Source: Acidithiobacillus sp. (GTDB lineage: Bacteria > Pseudomonadota > Gammaproteobacteria > Acidithiobacillales > Acidithiobacillaceae). From it: a stretch of DNA of 43,599 bases. Numbering within the stretch: the first letter of the stretch is position 1; every line of letters begins with the position of its first letter. Positions 20,378 through 30,125 of this stretch are shown here, piece after piece. The DNA lies in contig NZ_JAGDWX010000013.1 of the NCBI RefSeq assembly GCF_023256195.1, positions 87,443 through 131,041 on the forward strand, written 5' to 3'. Both the position numbers and the translations under genes were made by a program. The notes beneath the pieces are model-generated. The model was not told the origin of the DNA, did not search any database, and was given only the letters and a program-made list of their open reading frames with translations.

Positions 20378-21302
20378 CCGTCGCATCGTCTTCGCGGGAA
20401 CGCCGGAGTTTGCGCGTGTCGTGCTGCAGACTCTGATGGCCGGGCCAGAACGGGTGGTGGGCGTGTTCACTCAGCCCGATAGGCCCGCCGGCCGGGGTCG
20501 GCGCCTGCAGGCAAGCCCCGTCAAGATGCTGGCCGAGGAGCATGGCCTGAGCGTGTTCCAACCGGAAAGCTGTCGCGAACCGCAGGTGATCCAGACTCTG
20601 CGGACCCTGGCCCCCGATCTGCTCATCGTCGTCGCCTACGGCCAGATCCTGCCGGAAGCCTTGCTCCACACCCCGCGCCTGGGATCCATCAACGTGCACG
20701 CCAGCCTCCTGCCCGCCTGGCGCGGCGCTGCCCCCATCGCCCGGGCCATCGCCGCCGGTGACCGTGAGACCGGCATATCCATCATGCAGATGGAGGCGGG
20801 TCTCGATTCCGGCCCGGTGCTATGGACCCGATCTCTCGCCATCGAGGCCGGCGATACCGCAGCCAGTCTGCACGATCGGCTGGCGGAGCTGGGCGCGCTG
20901 GCCCTGCGCGAGGCCTTGGACCGACTCTGGCTCGGGGCCCTGACGCCGGAGCCTCAGGATCCTGCCCGGGTCAGTTACGCCCGCAAGCTGCGTAAAGAGG
21001 AAGGACGGCTGGATTGGCAGCAGGATGCAAATTTGCTGGAACGCCTGGTGCGCGCCTTCAATCCCTTTCCCGTTGCCCACAGCAGCTGGCGTGGACAGCC
21101 CCTGCGTATCTGGTCCGCCCGCATCGGTGCGGCACGCGGTACCCCCGGTGAGGTCCTTGCCCTGCACCCCGAAGGACCTGAGGTGGCCTGTGGCGCGGGC
21201 AGCCTGATCCTTACGCGCGTCCAGCCCAGCGGCAAAGCGGCGCTGGGGGGCGGGGATTTCCTGCGCGGTTATCGGCTGCAGGTGGGAGAGCGGCTCGGTT
21301 GA
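20367..21302 (+). CDS. fmt: Methionyl-tRNA formyltransferase
   Basis: Transfers a formyl group from 10-formyl-THF to initiator Met-tRNA. The protein has 311 residues (315 in E. coli). Catalytic residues N109, H111 and D147 sit in [18 protein letters not shown] and [10 protein letters not shown], three later than in E. coli. The N-terminus [15 protein letters not shown] and the C-terminal tRNA-binding domain ([28 protein letters not shown]) are typical. The ATG at 20367 lies inside the end of def. The longer open frame upstream is the overlapping def region. Confidence 0.97.
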   Translation: MVDSRRIVFAGTPEFARVVLQTLMAGPERVVGVFTQPDRPAGRGRRLQASPVKMLAEEHGLSVFQPESCREPQVIQTLRTLAPDLLIVVAYGQILPEALLHTPRLGSINVHASLLPAWRGAAPIARAIAAGDRETGISIMQMEAGLDSGPVLWTRSLAIEAGDTAASLHDRLAELGALALREALDRLWLGALTPEPQDPARVSYARKLRKEEGRLDWQQDANLLERLVRAFNPFPVAHSSWRGQPLRIWSARIGAARGTPGEVLALHPEGPEVACGAGSLILTRVQPSGKAALGGGDFLRGYRLQVGERLG

Positions 21303-22633
21303 GGCCGGTGCGCCTGGATCGGGGTCTGGCCATAGCGGGCCTGCAGCGACTGTGGGTCGGTACCCGTCTCGACGATCTGCTGGCGGAACTGGCGCCGGAG
21401 CAGGCGCAGCGGGGCACCTTGCAGTGGCTGTGGAGCGGCTGTCTCCGCCAGCACGGCAGCCTGCGCCGGCTCACAGCTCTGCTGCTGCGCAAGGCTTTGC
21501 GGCCCGAAGACGGGGATCTGGAAGCCCTGCTGCACCTTGCCCTGGAGGAACTGCGCGCGGGACAGCGGCCGGACTTCGCCGTAGTCAACGACTGGGTGGA
21601 GGCCTGCGCGATCCTGCACAAGGAGTGGGCGCGCGGACTGGTGAACGCCGTACTGCGCCGCTACCTTCGGGAGCGCGAGAGCTTGGAGGCGCAGGTCCAG
21701 GGGGCGCGATGGAATCACCCCGACTGGCTGGTGCGGCGGTTGCAGCAGGTCTACCCCGAGCGGTGGTCCGATATCCTCGTTGCCAATCTCGAGGAAGCGC
21801 CTCTCTGGCTGCGGGTGAATCCCCAGGCCGTCGCGCCGGAGGTGTACGCGGAGCGACTGTCCGAGGCCGGTCTGCCCGCGCGGAGTTTTGCCGAGCTGCC
21901 GCAGGCTTTGCGTCTGGACGCCGCCGTCCCCGTGCGGGCGCTGCCGGGCTGGGACGAGGGTTGGGTGAGCATTCAGGATGGTGCGGCGCAGTGCGCGGCG
22001 CAGATCCTGGCGCCACGGCCGGGCGAGCGGGTACTGGACGCCTGTGCCGCGCCGGGGGGCAAAACGACCCACCTGCTCAGTCTCGGGGTGACCGAACTGA
22101 TGGCTCTGGACCGATCATCGCGTCGTCTGGATCGCTTGCGACAGGAGTTGCAGCGTCTGCGCCTGCGCCTGCCCCTGCTGCAGGTCGCCGACGCTGCCGA
22201 GCTCGACACCTGGTGGGATGGTACGCCCTTCGACGCCATCCTCCTGGACGCACCCTGCACGGCCACCGGGGTTATCCGTCGTCACCCCGATATTCTCCTG
22301 CGTCGCCGTGAAACGGACCTGGAAGCTGTCTGCGGCGAACAGCAGCGCCTCCTGGATACACTCTGGCCGGTGCTCAAGCCCGGTGGTCGTCTGCTCTATT
22401 GCACCTGTTCGGTGTTGCCGGAAGAAAACCAGGAACAGGTGGCTGGTTTCCTGGATCGTCACAGCGATGCCCGTGTGTTGGAGCACCCGCTGTGCGGGCA
22501 GCGGCTCCCGGGTGAGGACGGTATGGATGGCTTCTTCTATGCCCTGCTGGGCAAGATTGTGGCGCCGGCTTGTGTTTCACGTGAAACGGACGAGACGACG
22601 CGGCCGGACGTGACGGTTGAGGACTTCGCATGA
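21299..22633 (+). CDS. rsmB: 16S rRNA m5C967 methyltransferase RsmB
   Basis: NOP2/Sun-family enzyme that methylates a cytosine in 16S rRNA. The protein has 444 residues. An N-terminal NusB-like domain (about 1-140: LHLALEELRAG, NDWVEACAILHKEWARGLVNAVLRR) precedes the SAM domain with VLDACAAPGGKTTHLL at about 245-260. The two catalytic Cys are C320 in LDAPCTATG and C370 in YCTCSVLPEEN, with the same 50-residue spacing as in E. coli. The start is a TTG overlapping the fmt stop (TTGA); a GTG at 21308 is an alternative. Codons near the 3' end double as a parS-like site (22573-22588), which encodes the C-terminal CVSRET. The stop overlaps the next gene's start. Confidence 0.95.
   Translation: MRPVRLDRGLAIAGLQRLWVGTRLDDLLAELAPEQAQRGTLQWLWSGCLRQHGSLRRLTALLLRKALRPEDGDLEALLHLALEELRAGQRPDFAVVNDWVEACAILHKEWARGLVNAVLRRYLRERESLEAQVQGARWNHPDWLVRRLQQVYPERWSDILVANLEEAPLWLRVNPQAVAPEVYAERLSEAGLPARSFAELPQALRLDAAVPVRALPGWDEGWVSIQDGAAQCAAQILAPRPGERVLDACAAPGGKTTHLLSLGVTELMALDRSSRRLDRLRQELQRLRLRLPLLQVADAAELDTWWDGTPFDAILLDAPCTATGVIRRHPDILLRRRETDLEAVCGEQQRLLDTLWPVLKPGGRLLYCTCSVLPEENQEQVAGFLDRHSDARVLEHPLCGQRLPGEDGMDGFFYALLGKIVAPACVSRETDETTRPDVTVEDFA
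22573..22588. promoter_or_regulatory. parS site inside the 3' end of rsmB
   Basis: TGTTTCACGTGAAACG matches the parS consensus at 15 of 16 positions, with only the last base differing. It is the best copy in the window and includes the perfect palindromic core GTTTCACGTGAAAC. It lies about 45 bp before the rsmB stop codon. Confidence 0.88.
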
Positions 22634-24885
22634 GCAGTCCGCAGCGGCCAGAGTCTTCGCGCCGTTCCTGGCTGCGAGCCCTGCGTCGTGGGGGCGCAGA
22701 TGCGAGCGAGGGCAGCGGTCCACGTCTCGGGGCGATACTGCTGATCGTCGCCATACTCATTTTTCTGGGCGTCAATTTTGTTACCGGTGCCGGCGGTCCC
22801 CTCAGCGCCTATTTCGTCCCCATGCTGGTGGCATCGGCCATCATTCTGCTGGGACTGCTGGGGCTGGTGATCCTGTCCGTGGCTGCGCTGGTCTGGCGCC
22901 TGCGCCGCGGCGAGGTGGGCAGCCAGCTGGCGACCCGCCTCGTGGTCATCATTACCGTCCTGAGCCTGCTCCCGGCCACCGTCGTGTTCGCCTTCTCCTG
23001 GCAATATCTGGACCGCGGTGTGGACTCCTGGTTCAGTTCGGCGGTGCAGAGCGCGCTGGATCAGGCCCTGGACGTCGCCAAGGCCGGGCTCGATCGCTAC
23101 CGCAGCAACACCCTCCTCGCTGCCGAGAGCATTGCCCAGGCCCTGGTGGGAGAGTCCGACAGCAATGCCGTGCTCACCGTGATCCAGTTGCGGGATCAAT
23201 TTCGCCTGAGCAGTGTGACACTCTTCTCCAGCAACAATCGCATCATCGCCACCAGCAGCGACAGCCTCGACCTGGCCCCGCGCTTGCCGCGGCGGCAGAT
23301 GCTGGGCATGAATACGGGGCATCCGGACGCCAAGATCATCACCGAGCCGGACGGGCGCATGGTGGTGCGTGTGGTGGTGCCGGTGATGAGCCCCAACCTC
23401 GGCCAGGGCAATCGCCTGCTCTATGTGGAGCAGGCGATTCCGGAGCAGCTGAGCAAAGCGGCAGCGGCGGTACAGGTGGCCTACACCCGCTACCACCAGC
23501 TCCTGCTCATGCGCGAGCCGATGAAGACCGCCTTTCAGCTGAGCCTCGGCGTGGCGCTCCTTCTGGCGGTGCTGTCCGCCGTGTGGATGGGCCTGCACCT
23601 CGCCCGCCGCCTGACCGCCCCCATCGCCCGCCTCGCCGCCGGGACCCAGGCGGTGGCTCGGGGCGAGTTCATCCCGGTACAGACGGTGGCCAGCCAGGAT
23701 GAGCTGGGGGTGCTCATTCACTCCTTCAACAACATGACCCGGCAGCTGGCGCGTGCCAAGACCCAGGCGGCGGCCGCTCAGGAGCAGGCGGAACAGCGCC
23801 GCCTGTATCTGGAGACGGTGCTGGCGCAGATCTCCAGCGGCATCCTGACCTTTGATGGCGAGGAGCGCCTGACCGAGTGCAACGCCGCTGCCAGACAGAT
23901 CCTGCAGCAGGATCTCCAGACCGGCCGTACCCTGGCGGAGTCCGGCGACGGCGCGGTGCTCGAACCCTTCTGGCAGCTGGTGCAGGACTGGGTACGCCAA
24001 CCCCGCGCCGAGATGCACAAGGAGTTGCAGATCGAGCGCAAGGACGGCAATCAAACCCTCATCCTACACGGCGCCCGTTTCGTCGAGGAAGGCGGTCGCA
24101 GCGGTTTCGTCCTGGTCTTCGACGACATCAGCACCCTGGTGGCCGCCCAGCGCAGCGCCGCCTGGAGCGAAGTGGCCCGCCGTCTGGCCCACGAGATCAA
24201 GAATCCGCTCACGCCCATTCAGCTGTCGGCCGAGCGCCTGCGCCGCAAATATCTGGAGCGCCTGGGACCGGAGGCCGACACCCTGGATCGGGCCACTCGC
24301 ACCATCATCCATCAGGTGGATTCCCTGCGGGTGCTCGTGGACGCCTTTTCCGACTACGCCCGGGCGCCGCAGCTGGAATTGCGGCCGGTGGACCTCAACA
24401 CCTTGATACTGGACGTTCTGGAACTCTATCGCGGCCAGGACTCCGGGGTAGAACTGCAGACCGCACTGGCTGCGGATCTGCCGCCCTTGCGTGCCGACGC
24501 CAATCGTCTGCGACAGATCCTCAACAACCTGCTGCGCAATGCCCTGGACGCGCTCGCGGCGGTCGGTGACGAGCGCCCACACAAGGTCATTCGCATTGCC
24601 AGCCGGGTGGGCGTCGAGGCGGGCCAAGCCGTGTTAGAATGGGAAGTGAGCGACAACGGCCCGGGCTTTCCGGCGGAGTTGCTGGCACGGGTCTTCGAAC
24701 CCTACGTCACCAGTAAGGTCAAAGGCTCGGGCTTGGGTCTCGCCATCGTCCGTCGCATTGTCGAGGAGCATGGTGGGCAGATTCATGCGGACAATCAGGG
24801 TCTGGACGGCGGAGCACGCATCGTGATGCGTTTTCCCTTGCAGGAGTCGGAGACGGAGGAGGGAGGATGGAAGAGTCGGGCCTGA
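22630..24885 (+). CDS. ntrY: NtrY-like membrane sensor histidine kinase
   Basis: Probable sensor of a two-component pair with the next gene. The protein has 751 residues. Hydrophobic helices are at about 34-52, 60-90 and 103-124; a periplasmic-type segment of about 170 residues follows, then a fourth helix at about 297-318. A HAMP linker (RRLTAPIARLAAGTQAVARGEF), a PAS-like segment (about 385-500) and the kinase core come next. The phosphorylated His is H521 in RRLAHEIKNPLTPIQ; the N box is LRQILNNLLRNALDAL and the G boxes are DNGPGFP and GSGLGLAIV. The domain order fits NtrY. The ligand is unknown; a nitrogen-related or redox signal is only inferred from the family name. It overlaps rsmB by 4 bp and the regulator gene by 19 bp. 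Confidence 0.9.
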   Translation: MSSPQRPESSRRSWLRALRRGGADASEGSGPRLGAILLIVAILIFLGVNFVTGAGGPLSAYFVPMLVASAIILLGLLGLVILSVAALVWRLRRGEVGSQLATRLVVIITVLSLLPATVVFAFSWQYLDRGVDSWFSSAVQSALDQALDVAKAGLDRYRSNTLLAAESIAQALVGESDSNAVLTVIQLRDQFRLSSVTLFSSNNRIIATSSDSLDLAPRLPRRQMLGMNTGHPDAKIITEPDGRMVVRVVVPVMSPNLGQGNRLLYVEQAIPEQLSKAAAAVQVAYTRYHQLLLMREPMKTAFQLSLGVALLLAVLSAVWMGLHLARRLTAPIARLAAGTQAVARGEFIPVQTVASQDELGVLIHSFNNMTRQLARAKTQAAAAQEQAEQRRLYLETVLAQISSGILTFDGEERLTECNAAARQILQQDLQTGRTLAESGDGAVLEPFWQLVQDWVRQPRAEMHKELQIERKDGNQTLILHGARFVEEGGRSGFVLVFDDISTLVAAQRSAAWSEVARRLAHEIKNPLTPIQLSAERLRRKYLERLGPEADTLDRATRTIIHQVDSLRVLVDAFSDYARAPQLELRPVDLNTLILDVLELYRGQDSGVELQTALAADLPPLRADANRLRQILNNLLRNALDALAAVGDERPHKVIRIASRVGVEAGQAVLEWEVSDNGPGFPAELLARVFEPYVTSKVKGSGLGLAIVRRIVEEHGGQIHADNQGLDGGARIVMRFPLQESETEEGGWKSRA

Positions 24886-26273
24886 AGATTCTCGTGGTGG
24901 ACGACGAACCGGATATCTGCGCCACCCTGGCCGAGATTCTCGAGGACGAGGGTTATGCCGTGCAGACCGCCGCCAGTGCCGAGGCGGCGTCGGCCCTGTG
25001 CCGCGATCAGATTTTCGACCTGCTCTTGTTGGATATCTGGATGCCCGGCGAGGACGGGCTCAGCCTGCTGCGGCGCCTGGCCGAGCAGGGCCTGGAGCAG
25101 CCGGTGGTGATGATGTCCGGACACGGTACCATCGAAACGGCGGTACAGGCCACCAAGCTTGGCGCTTACGACTTCATCGAAAAGCCCCTGTCCCTGGACA
25201 AGACCCTGCTGACGGTGGCGCACGCCCTGGAGGCCAGCCGTCTGCAGCGCGAGAATCGTCTCCTGCAGAATCAGGTCGGGGTGGTCCATCGACCCTCCGG
25301 CGATAGTTTGGCCATCCGCCAGTTTCGGGAACAGTTGGAGCGCGTCGCCGCCGTGGACTCCTGGGCCTTGCTGCTGGGCGAGCCCGGCAGCGGCAAGGAA
25401 GTCGCGGCACGCTATCTGCACCAGCACAGCCGCCGTGCGCGCGGGCCCTTCGTGGATCTGCGCGCTGCCGCCATCGCCCGTCCCAATGTCGCCATCGAGC
25501 TCTTCGGCAGCGAACAGGATGGGCGCCTGGTGCGGGGACGCTTGGAGATGGCCCACGGAGGCACCCTTTATATCGATGAGATCGGCGACATGGATCTCGA
25601 GACCCAGGCGCGCCTGAGTTCGGCATTGCAGGAGCGGCGCATCATGCGGGTCGGTGGTGACAGTCCCGTGCCCGTCGATGTGCGCGTGATCGCCGGCAGC
25701 GTGCAGGATCTGGGGCAGGCCGTGCAGGCCGGGCGTTTTCGCCAAGAGCTCTTCTATCGTCTCAACGCCCTGCCACTGCGCGTACCGCCGCTGTCGGCGC
25801 GGGTGGACGACATTCCGGTGCTGGTGGAGGAGTTCATGGCCTTCTACGGTCGCCGCGATGGCCTGGCGCCGCGGCAATTCCGACCCGATGCCCTGGAGGT
25901 GCTGCGCCACTACCCTTGGCCTGGCAATGTTCGAGAACTGCAGAACCTGGTGGAACGCCTGCTGATCCTGTCCGAGGGCCCGGAGGTCAGCGCCGATGAG
26001 ATTGAAGGCGCGCTGGGGCTCGACAACCGTTCGGTCTTCGCCCAGCCCATGGGACTTGATCAGGAAGACTTTGGCGGCACCTTGAAGCGCGCTCGGGAGC
26101 GCTTTGAGCGCGCCTTTCTGGAATACCACCTGGCGCGCAATGACTGGAACATCGCCCGCACTGCCGAGACCGTGGGGCTGGAGCGCACCCACCTGTATCG
26201 TAAGCTGAAGAGCCTCGGTATCGCCCTGCGCAGTGAGCGCCGTGGGGATGGCGACGACGAGACGGGTCACTGA
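24867..26273 (+). CDS. ntrX: NtrX-like response regulator without GAFTGA motif
   Basis: A 468-residue regulator of NtrC architecture. The receiver domain has D-E at VVDDEPD, phospho-acceptor D56 in [12 protein letters not shown], and the K in IEKPL. The central AAA+ domain has Walker A GEPGSGKE at 171-178, Walker [14 protein letters not shown], and the R-finger region [18 protein letters not shown]-type helix-turn-helix closes the protein ([20 protein letters not shown]). Where sigma-54 activators carry GAFTGA after ELFG (residues 211-214), this protein reads [18 protein letters not shown], so the sigma-54-contacting loop is absent. It is therefore unlikely to activate sigma-54 promoters in the usual way and may repress or act with sigma-70 (inference). 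The gene overlaps its kinase by 19 bp. Confidence 0.9.
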   Translation: MEESGLKILVVDDEPDICATLAEILEDEGYAVQTAASAEAASALCRDQIFDLLLLDIWMPGEDGLSLLRRLAEQGLEQPVVMMSGHGTIETAVQATKLGAYDFIEKPLSLDKTLLTVAHALEASRLQRENRLLQNQVGVVHRPSGDSLAIRQFREQLERVAAVDSWALLLGEPGSGKEVAARYLHQHSRRARGPFVDLRAAAIARPNVAIELFGSEQDGRLVRGRLEMAHGGTLYIDEIGDMDLETQARLSSALQERRIMRVGGDSPVPVDVRVIAGSVQDLGQAVQAGRFRQELFYRLNALPLRVPPLSARVDDIPVLVEEFMAFYGRRDGLAPRQFRPDALEVLRHYPWPGNVRELQNLVERLLILSEGPEVSADEIEGALGLDNRSVFAQPMGLDQEDFGGTLKRARERFERAFLEYHLARNDWNIARTAETVGLERTHLYRKLKSLGIALRSERRGDGDDETGH

Positions 26274-26347
26274 CCCAGGCCCTGCAGCGTCGGCTTCGAA
26301 ACGCCCTCGGGGGCCAGACCGTACCAGCTAGCCGTGGAGGAATTGCC

Positions 26348-26878
26348 ATGCCCATCGATCCCAATCGTCCCTTTCACCCTCTCAGCATTGCCATCCTGAC
26401 GGCCTCCGATACCCGCACCCCGGCCACAGACAGCTCCGGCGATCTGGCCGAGAGCCTGTGCCGTGACGCCGGGCACCGCGTAGCGGCGCGGGTCATCGTC
26501 CGCGACGATCTGATGGCCTTGCGCGGGCAGTTCCAGAGCTTCATCGACGATCCCGATGTCGACGTCGTCATCGCCACGGGCGGCACCGGAGTCACTGGTC
26601 GGGATGTCTGCCCCGAGGCTATGGCGCCGTTGGTGAGCAAGGCCATCCCCGGCTTCGGTGAACTCTTTCGCCAGCTCTCTTACGCGGAGATCGGGTCGAG
26701 CACCATCCAGTCACGGGCCGAGGCGGCCGTGTGCTCCGGCACCCTGATCTTTCTTCTGCCGGGATCGCGCGGTGGCGTGCGTCTGGGCCTGCAGGAGATC
26801 GTCCTGCCGCAGCTGGACAGCCGCAATCGCCCCTGCAGTCTTGCAGAACTCTTGCCGCGCATCCGCAATGAGCACTGA
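26348..26878 (+). CDS. moaB: Molybdenum cofactor biosynthesis protein MoaB
   Basis: MoaB/MogA-family protein of 176 residues that binds or adenylylates molybdopterin. The N-terminal [19 protein letters not shown] and the substrate loop [19 protein letters not shown] are diagnostic, followed by [26 protein letters not shown]. Its length and the [10 protein letters not shown] start fit MoaB better than the longer MoeA or the MogA group. CGTGGAGGAATTGCC places GGAGG 8 nt before the ATG. It lies 74 bp after the regulator gene, so it may have its own start of transcription. No other Mo-cofactor gene is in the window. The last 11 bp overlap the methyltransferase gene. Confidence 0.93.
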   Translation: MPIDPNRPFHPLSIAILTASDTRTPATDSSGDLAESLCRDAGHRVAARVIVRDDLMALRGQFQSFIDDPDVDVVIATGGTGVTGRDVCPEAMAPLVSKAIPGFGELFRQLSYAEIGSSTIQSRAEAAVCSGTLIFLLPGSRGGVRLGLQEIVLPQLDSRNRPCSLAELLPRIRNEH

Positions 26879-27443
26879 GGGGAGCGGGCACGGCGACCCC
26901 CGCCATGCGGATCGTCAAGCCCGCTGGCAGGCGCGCTACACCGAGCTCTCCGGCAGCGCGCTGCCGCCGGTGCACGATCTGCTGCAGGCCTGGGTACGGG
27001 CACCGCAGCAGGGCACGGCTCTGGATCTTGCCTGCGGTCGGGGTCAAGATGCGTTGTATTTGGCGCGGTGCGGTTACGTGACAGAGGCCTGGGACACTGC
27101 CGAGGCGGCCATTGCAGCCCTGCGCCCCCTCGCCGACGGTGTTGCGCTCCATGCCGAGGTCCGCGACGTGCTGAGGGCACCGCCGAAGGAGCAATCCTAT
27201 GACTGCATACACGTGGCCAACTTCATGGCCCGTCCCATTTTTTCCAGGCTCGTGGCCGCGCTGCGCTCCGGCGGCCTGCTCGTTTATGCGACCTGGTGCG
27301 GCAGCTACCGCGGTCGCGGCCCGCGCGATCCGGATTTCCGCGCCGGGCCCGGGGAGCTGGCGACGGCCTTTGCCGCGTTGACCTGTCTGTACTATCAAGA
27401 GGACGAGGAGCGCGTAGCCGGCGTCTGGCGTCGTCCCCAGTGA
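26868..27443 (+). CDS. Small SAM-dependent methyltransferase (TehB-like)
   Basis: A 191-residue class I methyltransferase. Motif I is seen as [20 protein letters not shown] (about residues 50-70), the acidic strand-2 region follows ([10 protein letters not shown]), and [15 protein letters not shown] takes the place of motif IV. The pattern resembles TehB and related tellurite/thiopurine-type enzymes, but it is short and the substrate cannot be read from sequence. ATG 26868 was picked because it sits inside the moaB stop (overlap of 11 bp) and gives a compact N-terminus. Translation is thus probably coupled to moaB. mnmG begins 60 bp later. Confidence 0.75.
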   Translation: MSTEGSGHGDPRHADRQARWQARYTELSGSALPPVHDLLQAWVRAPQQGTALDLACGRGQDALYLARCGYVTEAWDTAEAAIAALRPLADGVALHAEVRDVLRAPPKEQSYDCIHVANFMARPIFSRLVAALRSGGLLVYATWCGSYRGRGPRDPDFRAGPGELATAFAALTCLYYQEDEERVAGVWRRPQ

Positions 27444-27503
27444 GGGCTCGCGCGCCAAGGCGGATATCTTGCCGTGGCCGACACGGACGGGGATAATCGC
27501 CGC

Positions 27504-29378
27504 ATGGCACAAGCATATGATCTCATTGTAGTTGGTGGCGGTCATGCCGGCGTCGAGGCAGCCGCTGCGGGTGCTCGCCTTGGGGCAAGCACCCTGCTGC
27601 TCACCCAGAATCTCGACACCATCGGCCAGATGTCCTGCAATCCCGCTATCGGTGGCATTGGCAAAGGACATCTGGTCAAGGAAATCGATGCCCTGGACGG
27701 ACTCATGGGGCGCGCCATCGATGCCGCCGGGATCCAGTTTCGTACCCTGAACCGGCGCAAGGGCCCAGCGGTGCAGGCGACCCGGGCCCAAGCGGACCGC
27801 GTGCGATACCGACAGGCGATTCGCGAGTTGCTGGAGGCCCTGCCGGCGCTGCATTTGTTTCAGGGTACGGTGGCCGATCTTCTGCTGCGGGCCGGGCGCG
27901 TGGCTGGGGTACAGTTGGAGAACGGTATCGAGATCGGTGCCCGTGCCGTGGTGCTGACGACGGGCACTTTTCTGGGCGGCCAGATTCACATTGGGGACCG
28001 CCGGACGTCGGCGGGTCGGGCGGGAGATCCGCCGGCCAATGCCCTTGCCGAACGTCTGCGGGCCATGGGGTTTCCTGTGGGACGGCTCAAGACCGGAACG
28101 CCGCCGCGTATCGACGGACGCAGTATCGACTACAGCTGCCTCGAGCCTCAGCCCGGGGACACGCCGCCGCGCCCTTTTTCTTTCCTCAACAGCCAGGTGC
28201 CGCTACCCCAGCGACCCTGTTTCATCACCCACACCAACAGCCGCACCCACGAGATCATCGCCGCCAATCTGCAGCGTTCGGCACTCTTCGGCGGCTTCAT
28301 CCAGGCCGTGGGGCCGCGGTACTGCCCATCCATCGAGGACAAGATCGTTCGTTTTGCGGACAAGGCCTCGCACCAGATCTTCCTCGAGCCCGAGGGACTG
28401 GACACGCAGGAAGTCTACCCCAACGGCATCTCCACGAGTCTGCCCTTCGCGATCCAGGAGCAGCTGGTACGCAGCATCCGTGGCCTGGAGCGGGCGATCC
28501 TGCTGCGTCCTGGTTACGCCATAGAATACGATTATCTGGATCCGCGGGATCTCGATCACAGCCTGCAGAGCCGTCGTCTGCCCGGTCTTTTCTGCGCCGG
28601 GCAGATCAATGGCACCACCGGCTACGAAGAGGCGGCGGCGCAGGGGCTCCTGGCCGGAATCAACGCGGTGCGCGGCCTGCGCGGCGAGGCACCCTGGTGC
28701 CCGGCGCGACACGAAGCCTATATCGGGGTCCTCGTGGACGATCTGGTCAGCCGCGGCGTGGACGAGCCCTATCGCATGTTCACCAGCCGGGCGGAATATC
28801 GCCTGCAGTTGCGCGAGGATAATGCCGATGGACGGCTTACCCCCATCGGTCGTGGGTTGGGCGTGGTGGGTGACGAGCGCTGGCAGCGCTTCGAGGTCAA
28901 GCAGGCGCAGCTTGGTCGGGAGCGCGAGCGCCTGGCGAGCCTGCGCCTTCGTGTGGACAGTGCCGCGGCGCGCGCGTTGGGAGTGGAAATGGGCGACGGC
29001 GAACCGCGCGATCTCACGGCTCTGGAACTGCTGCGCCGACCGGAGTGGGATTATGCGGCCGTGGCTCGCTTGGTGGGAGAGAATGCCGAACTTTCCGAGG
29101 CGGTGGCCGAGCACCTGGAGATTGAGACCAAGTACGCTGGTTACATACAGCGTCAGGCCGAGGAAATCGAGCGTGCCCAGCGTTGGGCGCAGGCCCACAT
29201 CCCAGAAGACCTGGATTTCCGGCAGCTCGACAGCCTGTCGTTCGAGGTGCGTCAGCGGCTGGAGCGCCAGCGTCCGCGCACCGTGGGTGAGGCCAGCCGT
29301 ATCCCGGGCGTGACTCCGGCGGCCATTTCTCTGCTCTTGATCCACGTGAAACGTCGTCAGCTGCAGGCCGGTGTCTGA
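27504..29378 (+). CDS. mnmG: tRNA uridine 5-carboxymethylaminomethyl modification enzyme MnmG
   Basis: FAD protein (GidA) that, with MnmE, modifies the wobble uridine of several tRNAs. The protein has 624 residues (629 in E. coli). The FAD loop [12 protein letters not shown] starts near residue 9; [45 protein letters not shown] and [19 protein letters not shown] are conserved blocks. The C-terminal helical domain ends ...[18 protein letters not shown] 27504 was chosen over GTG 27474 because it gives the standard [13 protein letters not shown] start. A parS-like sequence lies in its last codons. The partner gene mnmE is not in the window. rsmG follows after 11 bp. Confidence 0.97.
   Translation: MAQAYDLIVVGGGHAGVEAAAAGARLGASTLLLTQNLDTIGQMSCNPAIGGIGKGHLVKEIDALDGLMGRAIDAAGIQFRTLNRRKGPAVQATRAQADRVRYRQAIRELLEALPALHLFQGTVADLLLRAGRVAGVQLENGIEIGARAVVLTTGTFLGGQIHIGDRRTSAGRAGDPPANALAERLRAMGFPVGRLKTGTPPRIDGRSIDYSCLEPQPGDTPPRPFSFLNSQVPLPQRPCFITHTNSRTHEIIAANLQRSALFGGFIQAVGPRYCPSIEDKIVRFADKASHQIFLEPEGLDTQEVYPNGISTSLPFAIQEQLVRSIRGLERAILLRPGYAIEYDYLDPRDLDHSLQSRRLPGLFCAGQINGTTGYEEAAAQGLLAGINAVRGLRGEAPWCPARHEAYIGVLVDDLVSRGVDEPYRMFTSRAEYRLQLREDNADGRLTPIGRGLGVVGDERWQRFEVKQAQLGRERERLASLRLRVDSAAARALGVEMGDGEPRDLTALELLRRPEWDYAAVARLVGENAELSEAVAEHLEIETKYAGYIQRQAEEIERAQRWAQAHIPEDLDFRQLDSLSFEVRQRLERQRPRTVGEASRIPGVTPAAISLLLIHVKRRQLQAGV
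29338..29353. promoter_or_regulatory. parS-like site near the 3' end of mnmG
   Basis: TGATCCACGTGAAACG matches parS at 13 of 16 positions, or 14 when position 5 is allowed to vary. It retains the central CACGTGAAAC. It lies within the codons for LIHVKR, about 770 bp before parA. Confidence 0.6.
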
Positions 29379-29389
29379 GCCCGCTCCCC

Positions 29390-30061
29390 ATGGTGGAATT
29401 CCCCAGAGAACTGCTGCGTCGCCAGTTGAGCGACGGGCTGAACGCCATGGGTCTGGGGGTTGCTGTGGACGCGGACGCGCTCGACACCCTGGTGCAATAT
29501 CTCGCGGAGTTGCAGCGTTGGAATCGTAGCCACAATCTCACCGCCATACGCGACCCGCAGGAGATGGTGACGCACCACCTGCTGGACAGTCTCGCTCTGC
29601 TTCCCTACACGCCCGAAGGGCGGCTCCTGGATGTGGGTAGCGGCGCCGGTCTGCCCGGTGTACCTCTGGCCATCGTCCGTCCGGCACAGGATATCGTGCT
29701 CATCGAGCCCCATGCCAAGAAGGTTGCCTTTCTCCGTCACCTGCGCAGCCACCTGGGTCTGGCCCGAGTCGAGGTCCATGCAGGACGCGTCGAGAGCTAC
29801 TGCCCCGCCGAGCCTATCGCTGCCATCCTCAGCCGGGCCACGGCCTCCCTCGCAGGTCTGGACGCCTTGACCCAGCACCTGCAGGGTAGCGGCACGCAGG
29901 TGCTGGCGGCCAAGGGCCCAGGCTGGATTGCGGAATTGCAGGAATGGCCCCGGGCGACGGAGCTTGCACCAGAGATCATCCCGTTGACGGTACCTGGGCT
30001 CCCGCCGCGGTTTCTGGTTCGCTGGCCCAAACCGCGGCTGTCCGCAGACTCCACGGGCTAG
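29390..30061 (+). CDS. rsmG: 16S rRNA m7G527 methyltransferase RsmG
   Basis: SAM enzyme (GidB) that methylates G527 in 16S rRNA. The protein has 223 residues. A helical N-terminus with LVQYLAELQRWNRSHNLTAIRDPQEMVTHH leads to HLLDSLALLP and motif I LLDVGSGAGLPGVPLAI from residue 80. IEPHAKKVAFLRHL follows, and the SRATASL block stands in for the family SRA motif. The ATG is 11 bp after the mnmG stop, in the conserved mnmG-rsmG-parA-parB order. Confidence 0.96.
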   Translation: MVEFPRELLRRQLSDGLNAMGLGVAVDADALDTLVQYLAELQRWNRSHNLTAIRDPQEMVTHHLLDSLALLPYTPEGRLLDVGSGAGLPGVPLAIVRPAQDIVLIEPHAKKVAFLRHLRSHLGLARVEVHAGRVESYCPAEPIAAILSRATASLAGLDALTQHLQGSGTQVLAAKGPGWIAELQEWPRATELAPEIIPLTVPGLPPRFLVRWPKPRLSADSTG

Positions 30062-30125
30062 CCCGGAACGTCGGTAAAAGGGTATGCTCTGCCACATCTC
30101 CTCAGACCGAGAACACGCCCTCTCG

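Noticed and set aside
22537-24054. 505-codon minus-strand frame opposite ntrY
   Set aside because: His/Gln/Gly-rich low-complexity translation typical of antisense reading; it overlaps a clear kinase gene.
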